Shown here one piece after another: positions 44,258-52,710 of a DNA stretch of 64,000 bases. Location: NCBI RefSeq assembly GCF_900230195.1, contig NZ_OCNE01000001.1, positions 1 through 64,000 on the forward strand, in the 5' to 3' direction. This stretch comes from Streptomyces zhaozhouensis (GTDB lineage: Bacteria; Actinomycetota; Actinomycetes; Streptomycetales; Streptomycetaceae). The notes below the pieces were generated by a model. It was not told the origin of the DNA. It saw only the letters and a program-made list of their open reading frames with translations, and made no database searches. Within the stretch, counting starts at the first letter, position 1; each line of letters begins with the position of its first letter. A program made the translations under genes and the position numbers.

Positions 44258-44685
44258 CCGGCCGCGTCCCGTTGGCATTTGCCACCGGCGATCCGCATAA
44301 TCTTTTCCGCGCCTTCGGGGTACCGGGCGGAGAAAACTTCCACCATGCGAGACACCGGCCGGTCGACCCGAATTCGGCAGCGGTTTCCCGAGGTTTATCG
44401 GGGTGGGGGACCGAGGCGCTTCTTCCCGGTTTTCTGATCCCTAAACCGACTCGCCCGAGGGTGGCCCCAACGTCACACCGTCGGGCCAGCGGGGTCACAC
44501 CGTCGTTACGAATATGTGACCAAGCGCACGAACGCGCCCGTTTTGCCCGGTAACTAACGGACAAACCGCCTCGTTTCGCCGAGCCTCCCCGGCCGACCCA
44601 CGCGCGCGCGTAACACATCTCCCCCACCCTCGTTAACCCCGCCCGGCGATGCATTTTCCACTCATGCTGGGTAAATTCAATTCGC
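44258..44685. promoter_or_regulatory. upstream region of the ectoine operon
   Basis: A 428-bp gene-free region, AT-richer than its surroundings. TAAATT (44672-44677) ends 8 bases before the ectA ATG, and no Shine-Dalgarno is present, so ectA may be leaderless. GTCACACCGTCG occurs twice (44473 and 44495). GTGACCAAGCGCAC (44516-44529) is close to the CRP half-site pattern. Which of these carries osmotic or other control is unknown. Confidence 0.5.
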
Positions 44686-45270
44686 ATGACCCCCGCACAA
44701 GCAGACCATGCACGTGCCGTCGATTACCAGGAAATAGCCGGGACAGTGGAACAAGGAAACGGGCTCACGCTCGACACACCACAGTTGGCGGACGGGGCCA
44801 TCCTCTGGCGGATCGCCAAGGACTCCCGCGTTCTTGACCTGAACTCTTCGTACAGTTACCTGCTGTGGTGCCGTGACTACGCCGGCACCTCTATCGTGGC
44901 CAGAGACGCGTCGGGCGAACCGGTCGGCTTCATCACCGGATACGTCCGCCCTGACGCTCCGGCGACCCTGCTCATCTGGCAGGTCGCCGTCGACCACGCA
45001 CAGCGGGGACGCGGCCTCGCCGCCGCGATGCTCGACGCCCTGGCCCGCCGGACGGGCGAGGAGCTGGGGGTGACCACCATCGAGACCACCGTCACACCGG
45101 ACAACACCGCCTCCAACCGGCTGTTCGCCGCCTTCGCCGAACGGCACCTGGCCTCCGTACGGCGCGAGGTGCTCTTCGACAGCCAGGCGTTCCCCGAGAG
45201 CGGCCACCAGCCCGAAGTGCTGTACCGGATCGGCCCGATCCGCGTCCCCGACGTCGCCGCCGCGCGCTGA
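44686..45270 (+). CDS. ectA: L-2,4-diaminobutyrate acetyltransferase EctA
   Basis: A 194-aa GNAT acetyltransferase that converts L-2,4-diaminobutyrate to N-gamma-acetyl-diaminobutyrate, the second step of ectoine synthesis. Recognisable parts: SRVLDLNSSYSYLLWCRDY, GFITGYVRPD, the acetyl-CoA loop VDHAQRGRGLAAAMLDAL, and TVTPDNTASNRLFAAFA. First gene of ectABCD; 37 bp separate it from ectB. Normal length for the family. Confidence 0.97.
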   Translation: MTPAQADHARAVDYQEIAGTVEQGNGLTLDTPQLADGAILWRIAKDSRVLDLNSSYSYLLWCRDYAGTSIVARDASGEPVGFITGYVRPDAPATLLIWQVAVDHAQRGRGLAAAMLDALARRTGEELGVTTIETTVTPDNTASNRLFAAFAERHLASVRREVLFDSQAFPESGHQPEVLYRIGPIRVPDVAAAR

Positions 45271-45307
45271 CCCGACGACCACTCTTCGCCTCACCTGGAG
45301 ATCCGCT

Positions 45308-46576
45308 GTGACCATCACCCAGCCCGACCTGAGCATCTTCGAGACCCTGGAGTCCGAGGTGCGCAGCTACTGCCGCAACTGGCCGACGGTCTTCGACCGC
45401 TCGCGCGGCAGCTACCTGTACGACGAGGACGGCCACACCTATCTCGACTTCTTCATGGGCGCCGGGTCGCTGAACTACGGCCACAACAACCCGGTCCTCA
45501 AACGCGCCCTCATCGACTACCTGGAGCGCGACGGCGTCACCCACGGCCTGGACATGTCCACCACGGCCAAGCGCGCCTTCCTGGAGACCCTCCGCGACGT
45601 GGTGCTGGTCCCCAGGGACATGGACCACAAGGTGATGTTCCCCGGCCCGACCGGCGCCAACGCCGTCGAGTCGGCGCTGAAGCTGGCCCGCAAGGTGAAG
45701 GGCCGGGAGTCGATCGTCTCGTTCACCAACGGCTTCCACGGCATGTCGCTCGGCGCGCTGGCCGTGACGGGCAACGCGTTCAAGCGGGCCGGCGCCGGCA
45801 TCCCGCTGGTGCACGGCACGCCGATGCCGTTCGACGACTACCTGGACGGGCAGACCCCGGACTTCATCTGGTTCGAGCGGCTGCTGGAGGACACCGGTTC
45901 CGGGCTCAACCAGCCCGCCGCCGTCATCGTGGAGACCGTGCAGGGCGAGGGCGGCGTCAACGTCGCCCGTCCGGAGTGGCTGCGCGCGCTGGCCGACCTG
46001 TGCAAGCGCCACGACATGCTGCTGATCGTCGACGACATCCAGATGGGCTGCGGCCGGACCGGCGCCTTCTTCTCGTTCGAGGAGTCCGGCATCGTCCCCG
46101 ACATCGTCACCGTCTCCAAGTCCATCAGCGGCTACGGTCTGCCGATGTCGCTGTGCCTCTTCCGCCCCGAGCTGGACGTGTGGGAGCCGGGCGAGCACAA
46201 CGGCACCTTCCGGGGCAACAACCCGGCCTTCGTCACCGCCTCCGCCACGCTCAACACCTACTGGGCGGACGGCCAGATGGAGAAGCAGACCCTCGCCAGG
46301 GGCGAGCAGATCGAGAACGCCCTCAGCGCGCTGGCCGTGGAGCACGCGCACGCCGGCGCGAGCTACCGGGGGCGCGGCATGGTCTGGGGGCTCACCTTCG
46401 ACGAGGCCGACCGCGCGCGCCGGGTCTGCCAGCGCGCCTTCGAGCTGGGGATGCTGGTCGAGACCTCCGGCCCGCAGAGCGAGGTCGTCAAGCTGCTGCC
46501 GGCGCTGACCGCCACGCCCGAGGAGCTGGACGAGGGCCTGCGCGTGCTCACCAGGGCCGTACGCGAGACCGACTGA
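45308..46576 (+). CDS. ectB: diaminobutyrate-2-oxoglutarate transaminase EctB
   Basis: A 422-aa PLP-dependent class III aminotransferase that forms L-2,4-diaminobutyrate from aspartate-semialdehyde with glutamate, the first step of ectoine synthesis. Motifs: [32 protein letters not shown] (PLP phosphate loop), [13 protein letters not shown] (Asp contacting the ring N) and [14 protein letters not shown] with the PLP-binding Lys. GTG 45308 follows CTGGAG. Central gene of ectABCD. Confidence 0.97.
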   Translation: MTITQPDLSIFETLESEVRSYCRNWPTVFDRSRGSYLYDEDGHTYLDFFMGAGSLNYGHNNPVLKRALIDYLERDGVTHGLDMSTTAKRAFLETLRDVVLVPRDMDHKVMFPGPTGANAVESALKLARKVKGRESIVSFTNGFHGMSLGALAVTGNAFKRAGAGIPLVHGTPMPFDDYLDGQTPDFIWFERLLEDTGSGLNQPAAVIVETVQGEGGVNVARPEWLRALADLCKRHDMLLIVDDIQMGCGRTGAFFSFEESGIVPDIVTVSKSISGYGLPMSLCLFRPELDVWEPGEHNGTFRGNNPAFVTASATLNTYWADGQMEKQTLARGEQIENALSALAVEHAHAGASYRGRGMVWGLTFDEADRARRVCQRAFELGMLVETSGPQSEVVKLLPALTATPEELDEGLRVLTRAVRETD

Positions 46577-46701
46577 CCCACCCGAGGACCCCACCGGCGT
46601 CCCCCGCGAGTCGGGGGGCGCCGTCCCCTTGGACCACCACCGGTCCGCCGGGGTCCACCACCGGGACACGGAAATCCACAGAGGAAAGGAAGCGCACCAA
46701 C

Positions 46702-47097
46702 GTGATCGTTCGATCGCTCAGCGACATCGAGGGAACCGACCGCGACGTGAAGTCCGCCTCCGGCACCTGGCGGAGCAAGCGACTGCTGCTCGCCAAGGAA
46801 GGCGTCGGGTTCTCCTTCCACGAGACGGTGCTCTACGCGGGTACCGAGACCACAATGTGGTACGCCAACCACATCGAGGCGGTCTTCTGCGTCGAGGGCG
46901 AGGCGGAGCTGACCAACGAGGAGACCGGCGAGAAGCACCTGATCAAGCCGGGCACCATCTACCTGCTGAACGGCCACGAGCGGCACACCGTCCGCCCGAA
47001 GACGGACTTCCGTGTGCTGTGCGTGTTCAACCCCCCGGTCACCGGCCGGGAGGACCACGATGAGAACGGGGTCTACCCGCTGCTGACCGAAGCCTGA
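46702..47097 (+). CDS. ectC: L-ectoine synthase EctC
   Basis: A 131-aa cupin that cyclises N-gamma-acetyl-diaminobutyrate to ectoine, using an iron centre. Family parts: [20 protein letters not shown] start, [21 protein letters not shown], the iron-site region [14 protein letters not shown], and [15 protein letters not shown] with the His ligand. GTG 46702 follows AGGAAG. The 125-bp gap after ectB is longer than elsewhere in the operon and may hold an internal promoter. Confidence 0.97.
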   Translation: MIVRSLSDIEGTDRDVKSASGTWRSKRLLLAKEGVGFSFHETVLYAGTETTMWYANHIEAVFCVEGEAELTNEETGEKHLIKPGTIYLLNGHERHTVRPKTDFRVLCVFNPPVTGREDHDENGVYPLLTEA

Positions 47098-47116
47098 TCG
47101 ATACGAAGGGAGCACT

Positions 47117-48016
47117 ATGACCACCGCACCCGAACGCACCGCAGACCTGTACCCGACCCGCGGGGCCACCGAGGTGGCCACCCCCCGGCAGGACCCGGTG
47201 GTGTGGTCCGAGCCGGGAACCTCAGGGCCGTTCAGCGGCGACGAGTTGGGCTCGTTCGAGCGGGACGGCTTCGCGGCCATCGACCAGTTGATCACTCCCG
47301 AAGAGGTCGCCACCTACCGGGCGGAGCTGGACCGCCTGGTGACCGACCCCGGGGTGCGCGCCGACGAGCGCTCCGTCGTGGAGCCCAAGTCGGGCGAGAT
47401 CAGGTCGGTGTTCGAGGTGCACCGGATCAGCGAGGTCTTCGCCGGTCTGGTCCGTGATCCGCGGGTCGTCGACCGCGCCCGGCAGATCCTCGGCTCGGAC
47501 GTCTACGTCCACCAGAGCCGGATCAACGTCAAGCCGGGGTTCGGGGCGAGCGGCTTCTACTGGCACTCGGACTTCGAGACATGGCACGCGGAGGACGGGC
47601 TCTCCCGGATGCGGACCGTCTCGGTCTCGATCGCGCTCACCGAGAACTACGACACCAACGGTGGGCTGATGATCATGCCCGGGTCGCACCTGACCTTCCT
47701 CGGGTGCGCGGGTGAGACGCCGAAGGACAACTACAAGAAGTCCCTCCAGATGCAGGACGCAGGCATCCCGTCCGACGAGGCCCTGACCGGGTTCGCCGAC
47801 CGGCACGGCATCCGCCTCTTCACGGGGAAGGCCGGGTCGGCGACCTGGTTCGACTGCAACTGTATGCACGGCTCCGGCGACAACATCACGCCCTATCCGC
47901 GCAGCAACGTGTTCATCGTCTTCAACAGCGTGGAGAACGCGGCGGTCGAGCCGTTCGCCGCCCCGGTGCGCCGGCCGAGCTTCATCGGCGCGCGGGACTT
48001 CACCCCGGTGCGCTGA
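47117..48016 (+). CDS. ectD: ectoine hydroxylase EctD
   Basis: A 299-aa Fe(II)/2-oxoglutarate dioxygenase making 5-hydroxyectoine from ectoine. The EctD signature FYWHSDFETWHAEDG holds the iron-binding His-x-Asp; the distal His is in MHGSGDNITPYPRSNVFIVFN, in which the Arg binds 2-oxoglutarate. It lies 19 bp after ectC with GAAGGGAG before the ATG. Presence of this gene means both ectoine and hydroxyectoine are made, as is common in Streptomyces. Confidence 0.97.
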   Translation: MTTAPERTADLYPTRGATEVATPRQDPVVWSEPGTSGPFSGDELGSFERDGFAAIDQLITPEEVATYRAELDRLVTDPGVRADERSVVEPKSGEIRSVFEVHRISEVFAGLVRDPRVVDRARQILGSDVYVHQSRINVKPGFGASGFYWHSDFETWHAEDGLSRMRTVSVSIALTENYDTNGGLMIMPGSHLTFLGCAGETPKDNYKKSLQMQDAGIPSDEALTGFADRHGIRLFTGKAGSATWFDCNCMHGSGDNITPYPRSNVFIVFNSVENAAVEPFAAPVRRPSFIGARDFTPVR

Positions 48017-48031
48017 CCGCGCGTCCCTCTG

Positions 48032-48084
48032 CCCCGGTGCCCGGGGTCCGCCCAGGTGAGGCGGGCCCTGGGTACCGGGGTTTT
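48032..48084 (+). terminator. rho-independent terminator of ectABCD
   Basis: Arms 48032-48052 and 48060-48080 pair over 21 bp with only three G-U or mismatch positions and a 7-base loop, directly followed by TTTT. It begins 16 bases after the ectD stop codon. Confidence 0.88.
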
Positions 48085-48104
48085 CCCGTGCGGGCCGCCG
48101 TCGC

Positions 48105-48734
48105 TCAGGGATGGTCCTGGGCGTCGGGGCGGGCCGGCGGCGCCGGTGCCGGCCCGGACGCCGCGTCGGGCTCGGGCTCGGGCTCCGGCTCTGGCTCGGT
48201 TTCGAACTCCGGCTTCGGCTCGGGCTCGGCCTCCGACTCGGGCTCCGGCTCCGGCTTCCGGAACAGCGCGCGGTTGATCTCGCGCGCCTCGGCGGCGAGC
48301 GCCGGCTCCTCCAGAACGGTCACCCCGGCGGCGCGCAACCGGTGGTCGCCCGCCGCCGTCACGAAGAGCGGAGGCTCGCGCCAGGCGTAGACCACGGTGG
48401 GGATGCCGGCGGCGATGATCAGCTCCGCGCAGGTCGTGGGGCGGGAGGCACGCTGGCCGCAGGGTTCGAGCGAGCTGTAGAGGACGGCGCCGACCAGCCG
48501 GGGGTCGTCGGCGGCGAGCTTGGCGAGCGCGGCCTCCTCGGCGTGGTCGGTGGGGTGGGTCTCGCGCGAGTAGCCCGTGGCCATCCGGGTGCCGTCGGCC
48601 GCGACGATCACCGCGCCCACCGCGAACGCGGTCGGGCTGGGCGGGCTGCGGCGGGCCAGCTCCAGCGTCTCGCGCAGCCGGCGGCGCCGCTCCTCGGGCG
48701 GCGGCGGCCCCTCGGTCGGGTAGTGCGTGTTCAT
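48105..48734 (-). CDS. cytidine/deoxycytidylate-type deaminase (RibD deaminase-like)
   Basis: A 209-aa zinc deaminase. The catalytic motif is HAEEAALAKL (His, Glu) with zinc Cys in SSLEPCGQRASRPTTCAEL, most like the deaminase half of RibD (pyrimidine deaminase of riboflavin synthesis). A C-terminal low-complexity tail of about 30 residues alternates Glu and Pro (PEPEPESEAEPEPKPEFETE and onward), not part of the fold. The ATG at 48734 overlaps the stop codon of the upstream reductase gene as ATGA. Together the two genes look like a split, swapped RibD; the substrate is unproven. Confidence 0.88.
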   Translation of the reverse strand: MNTHYPTEGPPPPEERRRRLRETLELARRSPPSPTAFAVGAVIVAADGTRMATGYSRETHPTDHAEEAALAKLAADDPRLVGAVLYSSLEPCGQRASRPTTCAELIIAAGIPTVVYAWREPPLFVTAAGDHRLRAAGVTVLEEPALAAEAREINRALFRKPEPEPESEAEPEPKPEFETEPEPEPEPEPDAASGPAPAPPARPDAQDHP

Positions 48735-49513
48735 GCCGTCGTCCCTTCCACGCCGGGGGCGCCGACGGGTTCCCCCGGGGTCCCGCTCGCCGGGCCGGTC
48801 AGATAGCGGAGCAGCACGCACTCCCCCAGCCGACGGGTCTCGGCCAGTCGCATCGGGCGCTCGGGCCCCTGGGGGAAGGCGACCGGCCGGGTGAAGCGCG
48901 GCCGGCCCGCCTCGCCCAGCAGGAACGGCGCCACGACCAGGTGCAGTTCGTCGACGAGGCCGGCGGAGAGAAACGCCGTGTGGATCTCGCCGCCGCCCTC
49001 CACCATCAGCCGGCGCACCCCGCGTCCGCGCAGGTCCGCCAGGACGCGGGGCAGGTCGAGCGGGTCACCGCCGGCCACCACGGTGGCCGCGCCGCCGAGC
49101 GCGGCCACCGCGCCCGGCAGCCGCGTCGCGGGGCAGTAGACCAGCCGCTCCCCGCCGCCCACGGTGAACACCCGGGCGCCGGGGTCGAGTCGGCCGCTGC
49201 CGGTCAGCACCACCCGGGCCGGGTCGGCCGGCAGCCCCGCGGCCTCGCGGGCGGCGCGGCGTGCGGCGGAACGCACCAGCAGCCGGGGGTCGTCGGCGCG
49301 GACCGTGGCCGCCCCGACCAGGATCGCGTCCGAGGCGGCCCGCACCGCGTCCACCCGGTCCAGGTCCTCGGCACCGGAGAGCACCAGCCGGCGGTCGGTG
49401 CGGTCGTCGAGGAACCCGTCGATCGAGGTCGCGCAGGAGAGCAGCACCCTCGGGCGGGCGGCGGCGCGGTCTCGCGCGGGGTCGGGGGCGCGGTCGGGGT
49501 CGGGGCGTCGCAT
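48731..49513 (-). CDS. RibD C-terminal-type pyrimidine reductase
   Basis: A 260-aa dihydrofolate-reductase-fold protein of the RibD reductase family. Motifs: RVLLSCATSIDGFLDD, DAILVGAATVRADDPRL, and LMVEGGGEIHTAFLSAGLVDELHLVVAPFLLG. In riboflavin synthesis this domain reduces the ribosyl side chain with NADPH. The deaminase domain is encoded by the next gene with a 4-bp overlap. ATG 49513 is preceded by TACCGT seven bases upstream; a GTG at 49558 overlapping the previous stop codon (GTGA) is an equally plausible coupled start. Confidence 0.88.
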   Translation of the reverse strand: MRRPDPDRAPDPARDRAAARPRVLLSCATSIDGFLDDRTDRRLVLSGAEDLDRVDAVRAASDAILVGAATVRADDPRLLVRSAARRAAREAAGLPADPARVVLTGSGRLDPGARVFTVGGGERLVYCPATRLPGAVAALGGAATVVAGGDPLDLPRVLADLRGRGVRRLMVEGGGEIHTAFLSAGLVDELHLVVAPFLLGEAGRPRFTRPVAFPQGPERPMRLAETRRLGECVLLRYLTGPASGTPGEPVGAPGVEGTTA

Positions 49514-49554
49514 CCCGCACACGGTAGTCGGCGCGGCGGCGTGCGGGCGCGGGT

Positions 49555-50787
49555 TCACGGGACGGCCGGCGGCGCGGTGCGGCGGATCGCCAGGGCCAGG
49601 GTGTCGTCCGGGTGCAGGATGACCGTGTGCATCTCCTCGGCGAGCCGGCCGGGGATCGCGGCGATCGGCAGGCCCGTGGCCCGGGCGGCGGCCTCGACCA
49701 GCCTGGCCTCGCCCTCCAGCGGGTTCTTCCGGCTCTCCGTCAGCCCGTCCGTGTAGAGGAGCAGCAGGTCGCCGGGGTCCAGCCGGGTCGTGAGCATCTC
49801 GTCGCTGCCGGCCATCGGGAAGCCGATGCCGCGCCCCTTCAGGTCGAGATAGCCGTGCCGCCCGTCCCGGCGCAGCACCAGGGCCGGCGGGTGGCTGCCG
49901 TTGGCGAGCGTGACCTCGCCGCTGGCCGGGTCGATCCGCACCAGCAGCAACGTCGCCATCAGCGCCGGGTCGAACGGGTGCAGCACCTCGTCGGTGCGGG
50001 CCACCACCCGGTCCAGCCGGTGCCCCTCCAGGACGAGGGTGCGCACCGCGTGGGTCACGTTGAGCGCGGAGCGGGTGCTGGTCACGCCGTGGCCGAGGGC
50101 GTCGACGACGGTGATGTGGAGCGAGCCGTCCGGCAGCGTGAACCAGTCGTAGAGGTCGCCGCCGGTGGGCGCGTCGGTGCCGGCCGGCGCGTAGTGCACG
50201 GCCATCTCGACGCCCGCGACCTCGACGGGCGGCGGCCGCAGGGCGTCCTCCAGCTCCCGCAGGGTCTTGCCGTGGGCGCGGCGCAGCCGTTCGTCGCGCT
50301 CCTCCAGCTGCACGTAGAGGGCGAGCACCCCGCTGTTGGTCTCGGAGAGCTCGTGCTTGAGGCGGCGGTGGTCGGCGGCGAGGGCGTCGGCCCTGGCCAG
50401 CGCGTGCTGGAGCTCGTGTTCCAGCGCCTCGTCCTCGGGGCCCTCCCGCCCCGGGCGCTCCCGCCAGGTCACCGGCAGCTCCCAGCGGACGGAGCCGTCG
50501 TCGCCCACCTCGGCGGGCAGCGGGAGTTCGGCCAGGTCGGGCACGGTCTCGTGGTCCGCCCAGCGGCAGGCGACGGTGAGCAACGGCGGGCGCGCGGCGG
50601 CGCGGCGCAGGGTGCTCTCCAGCGTGACGGGGCGCCCGGCGGCCAACTCCACGCCGGCGACGGCGCTGACCGAGACGACCAGCCGGGCACGCAGGTCGAC
50701 GGGCAGGCCGTGGCGTCTGGCGATCTGCCGCACGGCCCGACGCAGCGCGTCGAGGTCGGCGAAGCGGTTGCTGTCCTTGCTGTTCAT
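49555..50787 (-). CDS. PP2C/SpoIIE-type protein phosphatase (RsbU-like)
   Basis: A 410-aa protein. An N-terminal domain (about residues 10-105) resembles an RsbT-like ATPase-type fold, followed by a coiled coil (DEALEHELQHALARADALAADHRRLKHELSE in part) and a SpoIIE/PP2C phosphatase domain (about 190-405; GGDLYDWFTLPDG, VVDALGHGVTS, LLLYTDGLTESR with metal-binding Asp residues). RsbU-like phosphatases dephosphorylate anti-anti-sigma factors to switch stress sigma factors on. It lies at the end of the stressosome gene run, 5 bp after the previous gene. Confidence 0.88.
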   Translation of the reverse strand: MNSKDSNRFADLDALRRAVRQIARRHGLPVDLRARLVVSVSAVAGVELAAGRPVTLESTLRRAAARPPLLTVACRWADHETVPDLAELPLPAEVGDDGSVRWELPVTWRERPGREGPEDEALEHELQHALARADALAADHRRLKHELSETNSGVLALYVQLEERDERLRRAHGKTLRELEDALRPPPVEVAGVEMAVHYAPAGTDAPTGGDLYDWFTLPDGSLHITVVDALGHGVTSTRSALNVTHAVRTLVLEGHRLDRVVARTDEVLHPFDPALMATLLLVRIDPASGEVTLANGSHPPALVLRRDGRHGYLDLKGRGIGFPMAGSDEMLTTRLDPGDLLLLYTDGLTESRKNPLEGEARLVEAAARATGLPIAAIPGRLAEEMHTVILHPDDTLALAIRRTAPPAVP

Positions 50788-50791
50788 GACC

Positions 50792-51826
50792 TCACGTGGG
50801 GATGGCGACGACCGCCGCGTCATCGCGGACCCGTCGGTGGCGATGGGCGAGAAACGGGGCGAGCAGGGTCGGCGGCAGCCGGGGCGGCCCGGCGGCGGGC
50901 GCGCGGTGCCAGCCGGGGTCGATGCCGTCGGTGTGCAGCAGCAGCGTCTCCCCCGGCACGCGCGGCAGCCGGTGGGCGACCAGCCGCGGCAGGGTGTAGC
51001 CGACGATGCCCGGCGGTCCGGCCGGCCCGCCGTGCGGCCGTCCCAGACCGATCCGCACCAGCCGCACGTTGCCGACGGCCGCGAACGCGGCCTCCTCGGC
51101 GCCCAGCCGCAGCAGCGCGACGGCGGCGCCGCGCGAACGGCGCAGCGCGCGGTGCTGGCGCGTGAGCAGCTCGGTGAGCGGCAGCGACGGGTCCTCGTCG
51201 AAGACGGCCAGCGCGGTCTCGGCGGCCCGTTGGGCCTCGGGGCCGTGGCCCAGCGCGTCGACGAGCGCGACCGTGGGGCCGTCCGGCGTCTCCCGCACGG
51301 CGAACGCGTCGCCGCAGCACGGCTCCTCCCGTTCGCCGCGCGCGCCCCCGGGTTCGGCCGCGTCGTCCGGGGCGGCCGGCAGGCAGATCGCGCCGAGCGG
51401 CTCGGACTCCCGCGCCCCGGGCGCGGTGAGGGTGGCGCGGACCAGGGTGCCGTCCGGGTCGGAGTGGAGGGTCAGGGTGTCGGCGATCCTGCGGACCGCG
51501 CCGAGTCCGCTGCCGAGGGTGCCCGCGGTGGAGAAACCGTCGGCGAGCGCGGCGCGCACGTCGGCGATGCCGGGGCCGTGGTCGGCGGCCGTCAGTTCGA
51601 GGCCGCCGCCCCGGGGCAGCGGCTGGAGGTAGAGCACGCCGGCGCGGGCGTGCTTGTCGAGGTTGGTGGCCAGTTCGCTGGCGAGGACCGCCGCCTTCTC
51701 CGGCAGCGCGCCCGGCAGTCGGAGCGCCCCCGCCAGCGCGCGGGCCTCGGTGACGGCGAGGTGCACGGCCGAGACGTGGTCGACGCGCACCTGCCGGGTG
51801 ACCCGGGACGGTGGAGGGCCGGTCAC
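50792..51826 (-). CDS. RsbT-like ATPase fused to RsbX-like PP2C phosphatase
   Basis: A 344-aa two-domain protein. The N-terminal GHKL ATPase/kinase domain (about residues 15-130) has ASELATNLDKHA (N-box), ADHGPGIADV (G1) and GLGAVRR (G2). The C-terminal PP2C domain (about 150-340) is reduced, as in RsbX: GDAFAVRETPDGPTVALVDALGHGPEA, TLLLHTDGID, DDAAVVAI. In Bacillus, RsbT kinase and RsbX phosphatase are separate proteins that set and reset the stressosome; here both activities sit in one chain. It follows rsbT by 7 bp. Confidence 0.9.
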   Translation of the reverse strand: MTGPPPSRVTRQVRVDHVSAVHLAVTEARALAGALRLPGALPEKAAVLASELATNLDKHARAGVLYLQPLPRGGGLELTAADHGPGIADVRAALADGFSTAGTLGSGLGAVRRIADTLTLHSDPDGTLVRATLTAPGARESEPLGAICLPAAPDDAAEPGGARGEREEPCCGDAFAVRETPDGPTVALVDALGHGPEAQRAAETALAVFDEDPSLPLTELLTRQHRALRRSRGAAVALLRLGAEEAAFAAVGNVRLVRIGLGRPHGGPAGPPGIVGYTLPRLVAHRLPRVPGETLLLHTDGIDPGWHRAPAAGPPRLPPTLLAPFLAHRHRRVRDDAAVVAIPT

Positions 51827-51833
51827 CCGCGCG

Positions 51834-52316
51834 TTACCCCGTCGCCCAGCGGGTGACGCGGACGGTGGTGCCGCCGCCCGGCGGGCACTCGACGTCGAAC
51901 TCGTGCATCAGGCGCCGGGCGCCGCCGAGGCCGTGGCCGAGCCCGGCGCCGGTGCTGAAGCCGTCGTTCAACGCGGCGTCCAGGTCGGGGATGCCGGGCC
52001 CCTCGTCGCTGACGGTCAGCCGGATGCCGCGCCCGCCCTTGCGGCTGAGCTGCTCGATGACCAGGACACCGCCGCCGCCGTGGATGTAGGCGTTGCGCAC
52101 CAGTTCGCTGGCGGCGGTGACGACCCGGGTCTGGTCGACCAGACCGAGGTCGACGGCGAGGGCCGCGGCGCGCACCGCGTGCCGCGCCTCCATCAGGTCC
52201 TCCTCGACGCGGACCGGATGCTCGCTGCGACTGGTCACCGGCCCCGGCGGTCCGGCGAACGGCGGCGCCTGCCGGCTGGCCAGCCGCACGGACGGCTCAT
52301 CCGGCATGGTCGCCAT
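51834..52316 (-). CDS. rsbT: anti-sigma regulatory serine/threonine kinase RsbT
   Basis: A 160-aa GHKL-fold kinase. ATP-binding motifs: ASELVRNAYIHGGGG (N-box), VSDEGPGIPDLD (G1) and GLGHGLGGARRLM (G2). In the stressosome, RsbT phosphorylates RsbS and RsbR and, once released, activates the downstream phosphatase. A 30-residue N-terminal extension (Pro-rich) precedes the domain. Its start overlaps the rsbS stop codon by 20 bp. Confidence 0.92.
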   Translation of the reverse strand: MATMPDEPSVRLASRQAPPFAGPPGPVTSRSEHPVRVEEDLMEARHAVRAAALAVDLGLVDQTRVVTAASELVRNAYIHGGGGVLVIEQLSRKGGRGIRLTVSDEGPGIPDLDAALNDGFSTGAGLGHGLGGARRLMHEFDVECPPGGGTTVRVTRWATG

Positions 52317-52710
52317 GCCCGACCTCCTGGGAAGACGCGGTGCGGAACCAGCCCAGGGCGGCCATTCCGCGTTCTGCGGTGAGCGCGGTCTCCACGCCGT
52401 CCAGCCGCAGCCCCAGCTCGACGAGGGTGATGGCGACGGGCGGCCGCATCCCCGCGACGATGACCCGGGTGCCCAGGAGTCGGGCGGTGGTGGTCAGTTC
52501 GCTCAGGGTGCGGGCCACGAACGAGTCGATGATCGTCAGCCGGGAGATGTCGATCAGCACGCCCGTGGCGCCCTCGGCGGTGATGCGTTCGGTCAGCTCG
52601 TCGAGGAACGCCGTCGCCGACCGGTCGTCCAGTTCCTCCAGCAGCCCCGTGACCAGCACGTCGCCGAGGCGCAGGATCGGCACGCCGGTCGCGCGGCGCA
52701 CCCCGGTCAC
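52297..52710 (-). CDS. rsbS: stressosome STAS protein RsbS
   Basis: A 137-aa single STAS-domain protein. GVLIDISRLTIIDSFVARTLSE carries the Ser normally phosphorylated by RsbT (in DISRLTIIDS). It is followed by IVAGMRPPVAITLVELGL, the expected C-terminal STAS helix region. RsbS forms the stressosome core with RsbR and holds RsbT inactive. The GTG start overlaps the rsbR stop codon (GTGA). Confidence 0.93.
   Translation of the reverse strand: MTGVRRATGVPILRLGDVLVTGLLEELDDRSATAFLDELTERITAEGATGVLIDISRLTIIDSFVARTLSELTTTARLLGTRVIVAGMRPPVAITLVELGLRLDGVETALTAERGMAALGWFRTASSQEVGHGDHAG

Noticed and set aside
44516..44529. CRP-binding site upstream of ectA
   Set aside because: Only a near match with one conserved base missing; too weak to report as a site, so it is mentioned only in the region entry.
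48170..48260. Glu-Pro tail of the deaminase as a separate repeat protein
   Set aside because: It is continuous and in frame with the deaminase domain, so it is a C-terminal extension.
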